From assembly GCA_037126765.1 (NCBI GenBank), contig JBBCBC010000034.1, forward strand, positions 20,768,691 to 20,832,690: a stretch of 64,000 nucleotides of DNA, in the 5' to 3' direction. The notes beneath the pieces were generated by a model. It was given only the letters and a program-made list of their open reading frames with translations. It was not told the DNA's origin and ran no database searches. Positions 22,112 to 32,990 of the stretch are shown here, in pieces (positions within the stretch are counted from its first letter, which is position 1; each line of letters starts with the position of its first letter). The position numbers were made by a program, and so were the translations under genes. Source of the DNA: Stenogyne calaminthoides (taxonomy: Eukaryota; Streptophyta; Magnoliopsida; Lamiales; Lamiaceae).

Positions 22112-23078
22112 ATGGCCGAGGGAACGCGCTCCAAGGATCTGCAAGAATCACACAGGAAGCTGGAATTATTAATCCAAACGGAAGCCATGAAGCTGGAAGC
22201 AGTAGAAGGAAAGCTAACAGACAATATGCATGGTTTAACAACCAAGATGGAAGAGAAATTTGAGCTTATGACTAACACTTTGGCAACTATGCGATTCAAC
22301 CCGATGAATATGGAAAAAAAGGCAAAGGGGCACAATGAAGGGCCCTCTATTTTGGGGAGTCCTAACTTTGGATCCGGTGGTGGAGGGCATAACTATGGCC
22401 TTCTTTGGTGGGGATCATCCTACGAAGATCGAGGGAATCTCAAGGAGATTAACTCGATGGTACTCAATTTCACAACCCAAAGGCCTAAGATTGAATTCCC
22501 CTAGGTTTGATGGCTCTAAACCTAGGTTATGGGTACTGAGATCCAATGGGTATTTTAAGCTTATGCCCAGTATGACTGATCAACAAAAAATCACTTTGGC
22601 TACTATCCATTTTGAGGGTAAAGCAGCAATATGGGTTTAGAATTTCAATCAAAGAAATGTGGAATTAACTTGGGCACAATTTTTGGTTATTCTCTCAACT
22701 AGATTTGAGGAGATTAAGGACTCTACGGTGATTTCTGAGTTTAACAAACTCAAACAATCTGGTAGCTATGAAGATTATGTTGATAAGTATGAGGAGCTGA
22801 AAGCTTGTATGCTGGTAGTCACTGGGGATGTATTCTCAGAAACCTACTTTGTGGCAAGTTTCATTGGAGGACTTAATGAGGAGCTACAAGCTACAGTAGC
22901 CATGTTTGAACCTACCACACTTCAACATGCTATTAAATTGGGCAGGAAGCAAGATCAGGCTACTGCTGCACTAACTAAAAAACTTAAGCCCTATTCCAGG
23001 GTTTCTAACCCTAACCCTAACCCTAACCCTAACTCTAACTCTAATTTTATGCAGTGGAAGAAGGGTGATGTTCTTTGA
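22112..23078 (+). pseudogene. Element D gag (broken)
   Basis: The ATG at 22112 opens MAEGTRSKDLQESHRKLELL with an N-terminal helical, Glu/Lys-rich region. A frameshift near 22400 leads into the capsid part: LNSPRFDGSKPRLWVLRSNG, then TLATIHFEGKAAIWV, and a TAG at 22638-22640 where a glutamine would be expected. The same frame continues with ELTWAQFLVILSTRFEE and the typical gypsy retrotransposon gag core EFNKLKQSGSYEDYVDKYEE and FIGGLNEELQATV. It ends with an Asn-Pro dipeptide run encoded by telomere-like hexamers and a TGA at 23076-23078. Gag would form the particle shell. Confidence 0.9.
23006..23045 (+). repeat. CCCTAA hexamer repeats within D gag
   Basis: Four consecutive CCCTAA units followed by two CTCTAA-like variants. 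In the gag frame they encode alternating Asn-Pro then Asn-Ser. They are internal to a transposon, not at a chromosome end. Confidence 0.85.
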
Positions 23079-23132
23079 GGGGCCCTTCCAATAAAGGAAA
23101 CCACCTTTTTAAAATCTTATCTCCTCTGAGAG

Positions 23133-23549
23133 ATGGTAGCTAGGAGGGAGAAGAGACTATGTTACAACTGTGATGAACCTTTTGTGCATGGGCACAAATG
23201 CAAACAGAGAATTTCATACATGATTCTGGCAAAAGAAGAGGAAGATACTCAAACCTTCTCTTCTCCTACCAATGAAGGGGAGGAACAGGCTGTTTATGGG
23301 CCTGACATCATGGAAGAGGTCCAGATGACACTAAACGCTCTAAGTGGTGAAGATGGAGTTACTACCATGAGGCTTTTTGGAGAGTTTGAACACCAAAAAC
23401 TCCACATTCTCATAGACTTCTCAGTAAAGACCGAGTTTTTATACAAAAATTTCTTTGCTAAAAGGCTCAAATGCCCTTTGGTGATCTTAAACCCATATCT
23501 TGGTGAAGGTTCTTTAATGGGCAAAGGTTGGTCGACTCACAACAAGTGA
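23133..23549 (+). pseudogene. Element D zinc knuckle and protease
   Basis: In the same frame as gag after two stops. It has CYNCDEPFVHGHKC, the variant zinc knuckle (CxxC...GHxC) common in plant gypsy elements, then an acidic linker. The protease region MRLFGEFEHQKLHILIDFSV carries IDFSV where an Asp-Ser/Thr-Gly is expected. The catalytic loop is therefore altered and the protease is very likely dead. The frame ends at 23549. The minus-strand frame over it is a shadow. Confidence 0.85.
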
Positions 23550-24891
23550 ATCCTTTCACTTGGAACATCTTGAGGACATCAGTTCACCTACCCACCGAAA
23601 TTTATTGGAGAATGAGGGTTGTGATCGATCTAGGAGGATTGGTTAAAATTTTGCACACCAATTGAGCTTGACTATGAAAAGATGACCTTCTGAGCCAACT
23701 TGCTTGGGAAGAGGGTGAAACTACAAGCACTTACTTCAACAGCTAAGTGTAAGTTGATTTATGATGTGGGATTATATCAAATGATCCACACAGAGGCCCT
23801 TAAGGAAGTTAATGAGATGTATTTAATTACATCAGCACCTCCTACCCACATTGAAGATGATCCTGAGTTACATAAGCTACTACTAGCTTATAAAGATATA
23901 TTTGAGGAACCAGTAGAATTACCACTGAGGGGGGGGTGGAACACCGATTATACTCAAACCGGGGAGCATCCCTAAACAAAATGAGATCCATATAGAACTT
24001 CTCACACCATAAGGAGGAGATTTAGAAGATTGTAAAGGATTTGGTCGACTACTGGGAGTAATTCAACACAAAGAAGAGCCCTTTTGCTTCAATTCGTGAT
24101 TTTGGTGAAGAAAAAAAGATGGCACCTGGAGGCTATGTGTGGATTACAGGTACCTTAATGAACTCACAATCAAGCACAACTACCCTATTCCTATCATTGA
24201 TGAATTACTAGATGAGCTCAAGGGTGCTAAGATCTTTTCAAAGATAGATTTGAGGTCAGGGTACTTTCAAATCCTAATGAAGAAGGAGCATAGGCAATTG
24301 GATCGCTTTTACGGACCCATAATAGTCATTATGAATTCCTAGTGATGCCATTTGGGTTGTCAATGCACCTTTACATTCAATCATTGATGAATCGGTGTTC
24401 GGGGATCACTTGAGGAAATTTGTGTTGGTCTTTTTTGATGATATCCTCATTTACAAAGAATGAGGAAACACAACATTTAGTTCACTTGGAAGCGGTTTAC
24501 AACTTTTGAGGGCAATAAGTTTGTTTGCTAAGAGGAGCAAATGTAGTTTTGGCGGAGACTAGTGTGGAGTATTTGGGCCCACATAATTTCTAAAGATGGA
24601 GTTGTCTTTGATCCGGGAAAGATTGAGTGTATGGTTCAATGGCCAAAACCACAAACCATTAAACAACTGAGGGTTTTTTGGGATTAACCAGGGTATTACA
24701 AGAAATTTGTGAAGGGATATGGTTTCATTAGCAAACCACTCACTTCCTTACTCAAGAAGGACAATTTCAAATGGAACCCGAGGCGGGACTAGCTTTTTGA
24801 AGTTGAAGGAAGCCGTGGTGAGTGTTCCGGTGCTAGCATTGCACGATTTCACAAAGAGGTTTGTGGTGGAAACCGATCTTTAGTGGGAAGG
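23550..24891 (+). pseudogene. Element D reverse transcriptase and start of RNase H (broken)
   Basis: Gypsy RT in many frames. The recognisable parts in order are FEEPVELPLR near 23900, then WRLCVDYRYLNELTIKHNYP (the 24139-24342 frame continues into IIDELLDELKGAKIFSKIDL and RSGYFQI). The catalytic box FVLVFFDDILIY lies near 24425-24450, then a TKEG-like connection region, and FVVETD, the start of RNase H, at about 24860. Element F interrupts immediately after this aspartate-containing motif. Stops and indels are dense, far more so than in the integrase half. Confidence 0.88.
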
Positions 24892-25466
24892 TGTTGGTCG
24901 GTCAAACGAGTCTTACACGTGTATGGGGGAATACTGCGTGTTCGGTGTTTTTAAAACTTTTTCTTCATCGAGGTCACTTGGGTCGATAATCCGAAGATTA
25001 GGTTTCGAGAAGCCTGGATCGCTCCGAGTCAAAGTCTCATCGAGGCGGTGATCCGGTACTTTCCGGATACCTCGGATAATCCCAACCGAGTCCCGAGTGT
25101 CGAGATCCCGAGTTGCTTTGATCGGATAACTAACTTCATGAATCGTCGGAAGAGAGTTCGGTTTGGTAACTATCTTTTCTAGCTACTCGATTAAATGGAA
25201 TGGTTGGCCCTTAGTTTATACTCGTTTTAAGCTTTGCTGAAAACCTTCCCTTTATGAAATAGTGATTAAGTTGTGATTCAATTACATGCAACTTCAGTGG
25301 ATTGATTCCAACATAATATCAGTGAAAAGTATGCTTTCAAAATCAAGTCAATGCAACAGTTAAGCACAGATAAGGAAAGCAATAAAGAACACAGCAATTA
25401 TAGTGGTTCAGAGACTCAAGCTCGTACGTCCACTCTCTCTGATCCTCAGAGAAATTCACCAATCAC

Positions 25467-25690
25467 TTTTGAGCTTTCTGACTACCTCGCGTAGTTTACT
25501 TACTCAACTCGGCCCTGAGTTTTCTGACTACTCCATTTAGTTTACTTACTCAACTCGACCTTGTGCTTTCTGACTACCTCCGTAGTTTACTTACTCAAAC
25601 ACAAACAAGCTTTCAGACTACCCCTGTAGCTTACTAACTTCTCCTCTAGAGTTTTCTGACTACTCTGCGTAGTTTACTAACTCTTTACGA
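25467..25690. repeat. Array of about five palindromic units in the F 3' LTR
   Basis: Units of about 45 bp each contain TTCTGACTAC, a short spacer and GTAGTTTACTTACTCAA, so ACTAC and GTAGT can pair as a hairpin. The array recurs at about 37995-38215, 48985-49205 and 61320-61535. Confidence 0.85.
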
Positions 25691-25987
25691 CTCTTCTCAC
25701 CAACAAACACACTCCAACTACCTTCTCAAGAGTTTGGGGTTTCTCGGTTGATTTCCAACTAGGATGAGATATCCTTTACGATGAAGCACAATGCAAAGGG
25801 TTAGGATATCTCGACTAAGCTTTGGATAAATCTTATCAAGCTAGGCTTAGTATAGTGAGCTCTCTTCAATGTAGAAGCACTTGGGAAATTCTAAGTTTTT
25901 CGAGTGCTTTAACTTTTGCAAGAATAAGTTTGAGCTCTTGAGTTGCATATAAATTTCCCGTAACCTTACAATGTAGAGGGTCACCAG

Positions 25988-25995
25988 TATTTATA
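25988..25995 (-). promoter_or_regulatory. TATA box of the F/G LTR family
   Basis: TATTTATA on the plus strand, TATAAATA in the sense of the element, within GCCTATAAATACTGG. It is preserved at 38525-38532 and 49512-49519, and is altered by one base near 61853. Confidence 0.6.
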
Positions 25996-26484
25996 GGCAT
26001 ACACCAAGGTCACTCTTGAAAACTATCCGTTGGAGAGATAGCTTTGTGAGTTTCCTCTTATGGTGTGTGAGAAACGGCTATATTTAGGGTTTGAAACTCC
26101 CTAACACGTTTTAGGCAATAGCCTTTCATGTAGTCGGTCTTCACTTTTTGCGATGCGGAACTTTTGTACATCGACATCTTTTTTTGGCGACACATCCTTT
26201 GTCGATTGTCGGTATGGGCATGATGTCGTCTTTCTCTTTTTGACTTTTGTCTCCAGTTAAAGGTAGACACCTTTAACGGCTCTTTTGGTTACAAACTCTG
26301 AGTTTGATATAACCTTAACAACACTTTCGACTTAGTTCCTTTTATGCGCATTTGAATGTCTTGGCAAATATCTATTTTCTAAGGAATCGCGATCTTACCG
26401 ATTGCGATCCTTCAGATAGATATATTGATTGCCTCGGAACATTCATGTTTATCTTGAGCATTGAACCTTACTAAGTCTTGAAAG

Positions 26485-26715
26485 AATTATTGTGCCCAAG
26501 TATTCTTGATCTTCAATCTTCGTCTTGATCTTGCGTCTTGAGTCTTCGAGTCTTGAGGTCTTCGAGACATCTCGACCGATATAATGAATCTTCATCTTGA
26601 GCCTTGGTTCTTCAAGATCATATTGAGTCTTGAGATCTCGCTTTTTAATCTTTGAGTCTTGAACCTTCCGGTTTCTTGAAACATCTTCGAGTTCTTGAGT
26701 CTTGAACCTATCTGA
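26485..26715. repeat. CTTGAT/CTTGAG-rich degenerate tract in the F LTR
   Basis: Imperfect runs of TCTTGATCTTGAGTCTTGAG-type hexamers. In the element's own sense this lies in early U3, where enhancers usually are. The same tract is at about 39045-39250, 50030-50170 and 62365-62480, with different lengths. Confidence 0.75.
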
Positions 26716-26872
26716 ACTATATCTCATTGACTATACATTTTGCAGAAAACATCCTGAATACTCTAAAACTGAATCCTGACTCAACTATCTAGATCATTCT
26801 GAACATGTCATATTCAGGGGTTTTGGGATCTAATCAAAATCATATATCTTTTATTAAATTCATCTCCCAACA

Positions 26873-27255
26873 ATTTCCCCCTTTTTGATGATGCCAAAAC
26901 CTATCTTGTTACAAACATATAACTTATACTCAGGTTTCAGTTTATCCTATTACAAGATTGGTCGTCTCCCAACAACTTAAATCATTCAGCAATTTCTTCA
27001 GTAATGAATCTCTTTAAGTAGTTCATTACCAAATACTTAAATAATTTCCCCCATATTCAGACAATTTCCCCTTATCAACATACAATCAATTCAGAGACAT
27101 TCATTCAGCATATCAAAATAAAAGACATGTAAATAAGATAATGAGATATTATCTTTTGAGCATAATGATAAATCTTCAATGATGATAGGTTTGAGTTACA
27201 TATTACAATGAGTTTATCAACAAAATCAAAAAGACAAAAATTTAAAGATTACACA
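26873..27255 (-). other. Element F polypurine tract and 3' non-coding region
   Basis: Directly inside the LTR is a plus-strand ATTTCCCCCTTTTTG, that is a purine run on the minus strand, which is the polypurine tract. The remainder to about 27255 is AT-rich with no coding signal. Confidence 0.75.
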
Positions 27256-30200
27256 ATCTTCGAGTCTTGATCTTGATCTTGATTTTGGCTCTTTGATCTT
27301 CCGCTTTCTTGGGTTTATTTCATTCTCAACTTCATCAAGAAAAGGCACCTCCGTGTCGAACATTCAAAAAAATCTCTTCTTCAAATTTCATTTCTCTCTT
27401 AATAATATCTCGGATTTATTTTCTGTTAAACCCAATGACCCAAAGATATCGAGCAATTTCTTGAGTAATGGCCTTCTCATTTACCAAGCCATTACCAAGT
27501 CTCGGAGGAGGATAGGAATATGGACCAGGGGCTACTATCTGTACCTCTCTCTCCAAAATCCAGGGGTTAATCGACTCTGTAGATACTTTGGATAGAAGGT
27601 TAGGAGATATTCAATGAATGCTTCATTCTGATCTGAGCTTTCCCCTCTCCATTCCCTGAGAACATCATAATTGAACCAGAAGGTTCTCTTGACCTCTTCC
27701 CACATATCGTTGAGTTTGATAGGCATCCATTTATCAACGTGGGCCACTTCGGTGCTTTTGATGTCCCTTTCCTCTTGCTACTTAAACTTCCTAAATTCAC
27801 TCTTCCCTTACGCTCTTCGTCTATCTTCTTTTTCGATCCACAGACGCGCTCGCGAGGGCAAAGGCGGCGACTTTTCTTAGCTTGTTCTATTTGGAGTGTC
27901 TTGAGTATCTCTCGTGTTGAAGACTTTCTTCTGAGGTTGAGACTCAGATTCTTCCGTTTCTTCATCATCCAGAATTAGCTTTCTCTGGATTGGCTTAGAA
28001 GCCATTGCACGCTTGCTTTCAGGTTGAACACCGCCCAAGGTTTTTCTCTTCATAGGTAAAGGTAATTATTAATTGACTGGCTTGTTCCAACCTTTGCTCT
28101 GCTTTTCGGTTTCTCTCTTGTAACATCAAGCATGGTTTGCTCGGACACTTTCGAGTGTAGATAAGGCTTCTCCCTGGCGAACTTCAACTTCTCGGTAACC
28201 CCACGACTTCTCTTAAGACTTTGGCTAGGTTATACATTCAAGCATCTTTTTGAGCCTTCTTCTCCAAAGCACGTGCCATGAACTTCCCGAGGTCTTCACC
28301 TTATTTTCCTTCGCACGCACCGTAATTTGGAAGAAGTCTGGAGAATCTTTGTGTCCGTGTGATATTGCTCGTTGCTCTTTGGCCGAACCTCTTACGCTAT
28401 CTCGATCTTGTTAAATCTTCCGGCCTTCTTAGATGGTTCTTGGCCCACGAAAAATTCTTGGATAAATTGGTGGCGGCGGAGAGAGCCTCCTAAGCATCTC
28501 TGTCATCTTGGTCATGAGCATTGAGCTCATTTCCTCAATCGCAGATTTTATCATCACTTCATTTCCTCTCGCCAATTTCACCTCTATAAATGCAGTTGAC
28601 TCACGGTGCTTCGTCTCATTTCAAAGATCGAGCTCAAACCTTGACTCCTCCAAACTTTTCATTCAAACTTATCTTCCATGGAGGTCATCTGTGAGGTCGA
28701 GTGTTTTGGATTAGCACCGACTACGAAAAGTGACTAAGACTTTCCATCTTTTGAGCTTGATTGGCAATGTTTCTTCCATCCGAGCAATCTTGATCATCAT
28801 TGGCTCAACCTTCTCAAGTTTCTCCATCAAGGGAGTGAGGTCAATCTTAGGAACCTTCTCCACCTTACATTCGCTTTGTTTGATCATCCCGAAGCTTGAC
28901 TTCATCCCGAGCTCCGGTCTCCAATCGAGCCTCGATGCATTTATCGACAATTGAATTAAAGATAGAACTTTCAAAGAACTTTGGCATAATTGTTAATAGT
29001 GTCCAAAAGATACAAGAGTGCTAACCGATCGAGGTTGACCAATTCAGTCGTCAAAGAGCGAAGTCTTTTTCCATCCGAGATCGATCCTCAAGATCTCCCT
29101 ATTGGTCCCCATTTCCATCTTGAGATTTGTCTCCGCCGCTAGGGGCACCAACTTCAATAGCTTTTTCTCTCACTTAACTTCCTCTCGAACCAAATTTCAT
29201 CAAAATCGGAGTTTTTCATCCCGAGCTTTGTCTTCCGAACCCCGAGAAGTCGGTCGAAAGGCAATTTCCTCATTCCACCAGTCTTCCTCGAAAAGCAAAG
29301 AATATCAAGCATCTCGGGAAGAGTTTGATTGAGGATGAACATCGTTGTCCTTAATCAAGAAAACATCTTGCAGATCGGGAATGAGTGAGCTCGGGGTAGC
29401 GGTCAAGAATGAACCCGTTCCCGCTTCCTCCACTCCGCCTTCTTGGCCCTCGCCGCCCTTCTTCCATCTCGGGCTCTCGTTCGATTGAAGCTTCTGGCCG
29501 AGGATCAAAAAGTAGATCCTTTCAGGAGCTTCATCAAGAATATTACGCTCCCGAGTCTCGGCGACCTCTGAAGGTTGTGCGATCGAGGTCCTCGGTTTGC
29601 ATCTGAGTAGGTTACGAGGCTGGTGGCGTATCCTCAGTTGACTACGAGTTAGCTCTTCTGTTTGTCTGGTGGCACTTTTTGATTAGGAATCTCGAGGGCT
29701 GAGTTCTTTGAAAATTTCACGAGAAATTTTATGCGAACTTAGAGATGTCTCAAGCACCTCGGAGAAGACACGCTTTCCTCGGTCATTCTTGTGCCTTTGA
29801 GATAACACGAGCAAAACTTGCAATGGCGAATTTCGGCGGTTTGGCCCTCGGGTTGAATCTCCTCGAATCCTTTGCCATTTTCGCCGGTGAGAACCACCAA
29901 TCTTCTGCGCTTTGGGGCAATGTTCTTACCAACGCTTCATCATTTTGCACACCCTCTCCATCTTTGCCTCCAACAAAACCTTCCCCACTGGTTTGTTGAG
30001 TCTCTTCGGCAGCGGCTGACTTTAGGTGATTCTGGTTTCTTTTCTCTCTTCCCCCTGATGACCTGCTTCTTTGCAGCGATGGGTTTAAAGAGAATTTTGG
30101 ACTTAGGGAATGGGGTCGAATTGGCGAAGATATCCTCTCGCACATCTCCAAAATATAAGCAATTTTGGTGGCATGGTGGATCTTGCCTTTTATTGAGATC

Positions 30201-30844
30201 GCCCGTCAACCTTCTTCAAAACTTTGGTGCCTTTCGCTCACCGTCTGAATCAAAAATTTCGGCCGGTTGAAGTTTTCGGTGGTGGGTGAGGCCTCGATTG
30301 CCGCCATCAATCGAGCTTGAGTCTTGATCTGCTCAAAACTCCCCGCAAGACTCATGATGCTCTTGCTCACAATATCCATCAAAACTCAATATTGTGGCTT
30401 CAATGTCTCTTATGCAATGTCGCCTCAAATTTAACAGGATTCTCAGCAATCCTATCTAAGTACTCCTGCTCTCTACCCCGACATATACATCGCAGGATCC
30501 TCTCTCTATCCACGAGCTCAAAAACATCATTGATTTTTTGGAACTATATACGAGATCCTCTCAAAATCGATGTATTTGTACGATTGCTCTAAATGTGATA
30601 CAATAATCATAGAATGCATCTGATCCTCTTCATCTATCTTCAAGTTATAGATGAATTCGATTACCCTCTTTTCAGAAAACTCGGTCCGTGCAGTGGAAAC
30701 TGCGACTAGATGGGTGAGTTTGGCGGTCGAATCATGTGTAGAGCCTCATCTTACGGTTTTGAGTTGGTTGTGCTTTTGAGTGAGACAACGAACTCGTACC
30801 ATGGCTTGTTGGTTTAATTTAATCTCGAACAAGGTTGGGGCCAT
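27255..30844 (-). pseudogene. Element F third open reading frame region (unknown protein)
   Basis: About 3.6 kb between RNase H and the 3' LTR. On the minus strand it starts MAPTLFEIKLNQQAMVRVRC, followed by LTQKHNQLKTVR, and ends about 1,190 codons later after a charged EVPFLDEVENE..RKRKIKEPKSRS tail. Visible parts between are a coiled-coil-like LMEKLEKVEPMMIKIARMEE (28711-28974), a lysine/arginine-rich stretch, and NEAFIEYLLTFYPKYLQS near 27600. Frames change often. Element G has the same frame in the same place (50728-54228). I do not recognise the protein. Its position matches the env-like third frame of SIRE elements, and it may be what is annotated elsewhere as a putative plant transposon protein. 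The plus-strand frames here are shadows. Confidence 0.7.
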
Positions 30845-31559
30845 TTTAGAGATTGATTGAAGAAATGAAGCTTTAGGGTTTGGGGATTTTCGGGCAAAAG
30901 GGAATTTATTTGCAGAGGATTTGGGAGCGAAGGGTTTGATAAAATTTTTGGCTTGAATGGCTTATTGGGGTATATATAGCCGAAAAATCGGGGAATCGCG
31001 ATGGTTAGGTGAAAAGCAAGCGGTTGTGATTAATCTCCGATTATTGAATTATCTGAACAAGCGATCTCGAAAAGTAAGCCGCCAAAACATCCTCATTGGT
31101 CATTAATGTAACAGAGCATTAAATGATCATTGACCTTCTTCGAATTTAAGGCGATCCCGCCCAAAAACATTCCTCGGTGTTTTGTATTTATTGCGAATGA
31201 TTCTTGAGTTTTACTTGAGCAATAAATGAGTCGCATAGTCATTACTTCTTCGGACTAATTTTCTCTATCGGTCTTTATCGAAAATGCGACATTGATAAAA
31301 TGTCGATTATAATCTTAATCTTGAATAGGTTCAATTATCTTTCTCGAAATCTTGACCTTGAAGAATCTGAAGTTTCCGAGACTTAGTTCAATATTTCCAT
31401 TTTATCCCGAGCTTCTCAAGAGAAGAATTCGAGAAAACTTTATGCATCCGAAAATCTTCAATTTTTTGATTTTTACTCTATACACCTGGTTCTAACATCC
31501 CCAACTCAATCGAAAGTTCCGAAATCTTGATTCAAACCAAAGGTTTAGTCAAGATATCA

Positions 31560-32990
31560 GCTCTCGCTTATCGGTATGAATTTTCTCCATCCTTATGTCC
31601 TTCTTTCTCGACATGATCTCGATGAAGTGATGTCGATATCCACATACTTGCATCCGGTGTGCAATCTGGGATGGCACTATTATTGTCACAAAATATTGGT
31701 ACTTCATTGGCTACAACTTTATAATCCCTTAATTGTTGTCCGAGCCAAAGAATCGAGTACGACTTCTCGCGACCATGTATTCAACCTTCATGAAGATCTT
31801 GGTTGCTCTCGAGGTCCTGTTTTCTTCGAAAATCAAGATATCACCATTTCCTAGAAATTGACAAGTTCTGTGTAGTGGACTTCGTCAATTCTGCAGAACC
31901 TCCATAATCAAGATCGAGTAACCGGTTAATTCAAGGTTATCATCATTTGGATACCATAATCCTCTATTCATTGTGCCTTTAAGATACTTCAAGATCTTTT
32001 TGGCGACCTCCATGTGACTAAATTTAGGATTAGCTTGGTATTTGCACATATCCCAACAAACAAATGTTATATCCGGCCTACTTGCTGTGAGATAGAGCAA
32101 TGATCCAATGATTCCTCTATAATCAGTATGACTTACTGATTTGCCTTCAGAATCAGGATCCATCTTCTAGTTAGTATTCATGGGAATCCTAATTGTGTTG
32201 CAATTCTATACACCATATTTGGCAATCAGATCTCTGGTGTACTTCGCATGGTTGATGAATATTCCTTCCTTTGATTGTTTCACTTGAAGACCTAGAAACA
32301 AATTCATCTCTCCCATCATTGACATCTCAAACTTGTCTTTCATCAGTGTTGAAAACTTTTCACACAGCTGATGGTTTGGAGATCCAAAAATGATGTCATC
32401 AACATATATCTGAACTAGTAAGATATCTTCCCCATCCTCTATCCTGAACAGAGTTCTATCAACAGTTCCTTTGAAAAAACCATGGTCAGTAAGAAACTGA
32501 GAAGAGTATCATATCATGCTCTGGGTGCTTGTTTGAGACCATACAAAGCTTTTCTGAGCCTGTAAACTTGGTCATTATGTTTGAAACCAGGAGGTTGTTC
32601 CACATAAACCTCTTCTCTAAGCACACCGTTCAGAAATGCACTTTTCACATCCATTTGATAGACTGTGAACTTCATGTGGGCAGCATATGCAAGAAACAAT
32701 CTGATGGCTTCTAGTCTTGCAACCGGTGCAAATGTTTCATCATAATCCAAGCCTTCTTCTTGGGAATAACCTTGTGCAACTAGCCTTGCCTTGTTTCTTA
32801 CAATGTTGTTGTTTTCGTCTCTTTTATTCTTGAAAACCCACTTGGTTCCAATGACATTGTGCCTTTCAGGTCTATCTACTAGTTCCCATACTTCATTCCT
32901 AGAGAATCATTCAGCTCATCTTGCATAGCAGTAATCTAATGAGAATCTTGTAGAGCTTCACCAATCTCAGTAGGTTCTTTCTCTGATAGG
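31560..32990 (-). pseudogene. Element F reverse transcriptase and RNase H
   Basis: The clean part (32514-32750) reads MDYDETFAPVARLEAIRLFL, then the palm motif VYQMDVKSAFLNGVLREE and LRKALYGLKQAPRA. The catalytic YVDD is intact at 32395-32406. The segment 31885-32163 gives GIIGSLLYLTASRPDITFVC and AKKILKYLKGTMNRGLWYP. RNase H follows with an FCDNNSA motif near 31680. Upstream, 32760-32870 holds KWVFKNKRDEN and ARLVAQGYSQEEG. Several frame changes occur, many at CTG/CAG positions where element G still reads differently. Confidence 0.9.

Larger units (their letters stand above)
24892..26872 (-). repeat. Element F 3' LTR
   Basis: About 1.98 kb, TGTTGGTCGG to CATCTCCCAACA. It contains a palindromic tandem array (25467-25690), a TATAAATA box on the minus strand at 25988-25995, and a CTTGAT/CTTGAG-rich tract (26485-26715). 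Minus-strand frames in it (26058-26270, 26449-26727) are repeat translations, not proteins. Confidence 0.92.

Noticed and set aside
23006..23045. Telomere or interstitial telomeric repeat
   Set aside because: Only a few units, CCCTAA rather than the usual plant CCCTAAA, and read as coding sequence of a gypsy gag.
26449..26727. 92-codon minus-strand frame in the F LTR
   Set aside because: It is a translation of the CTTGA-type repeat tract and is not kept in the other LTR copies.
29872..30270. 132-codon plus-strand frame within F
   Set aside because: It lies antisense to the third frame, and the corresponding part of G does not keep it.
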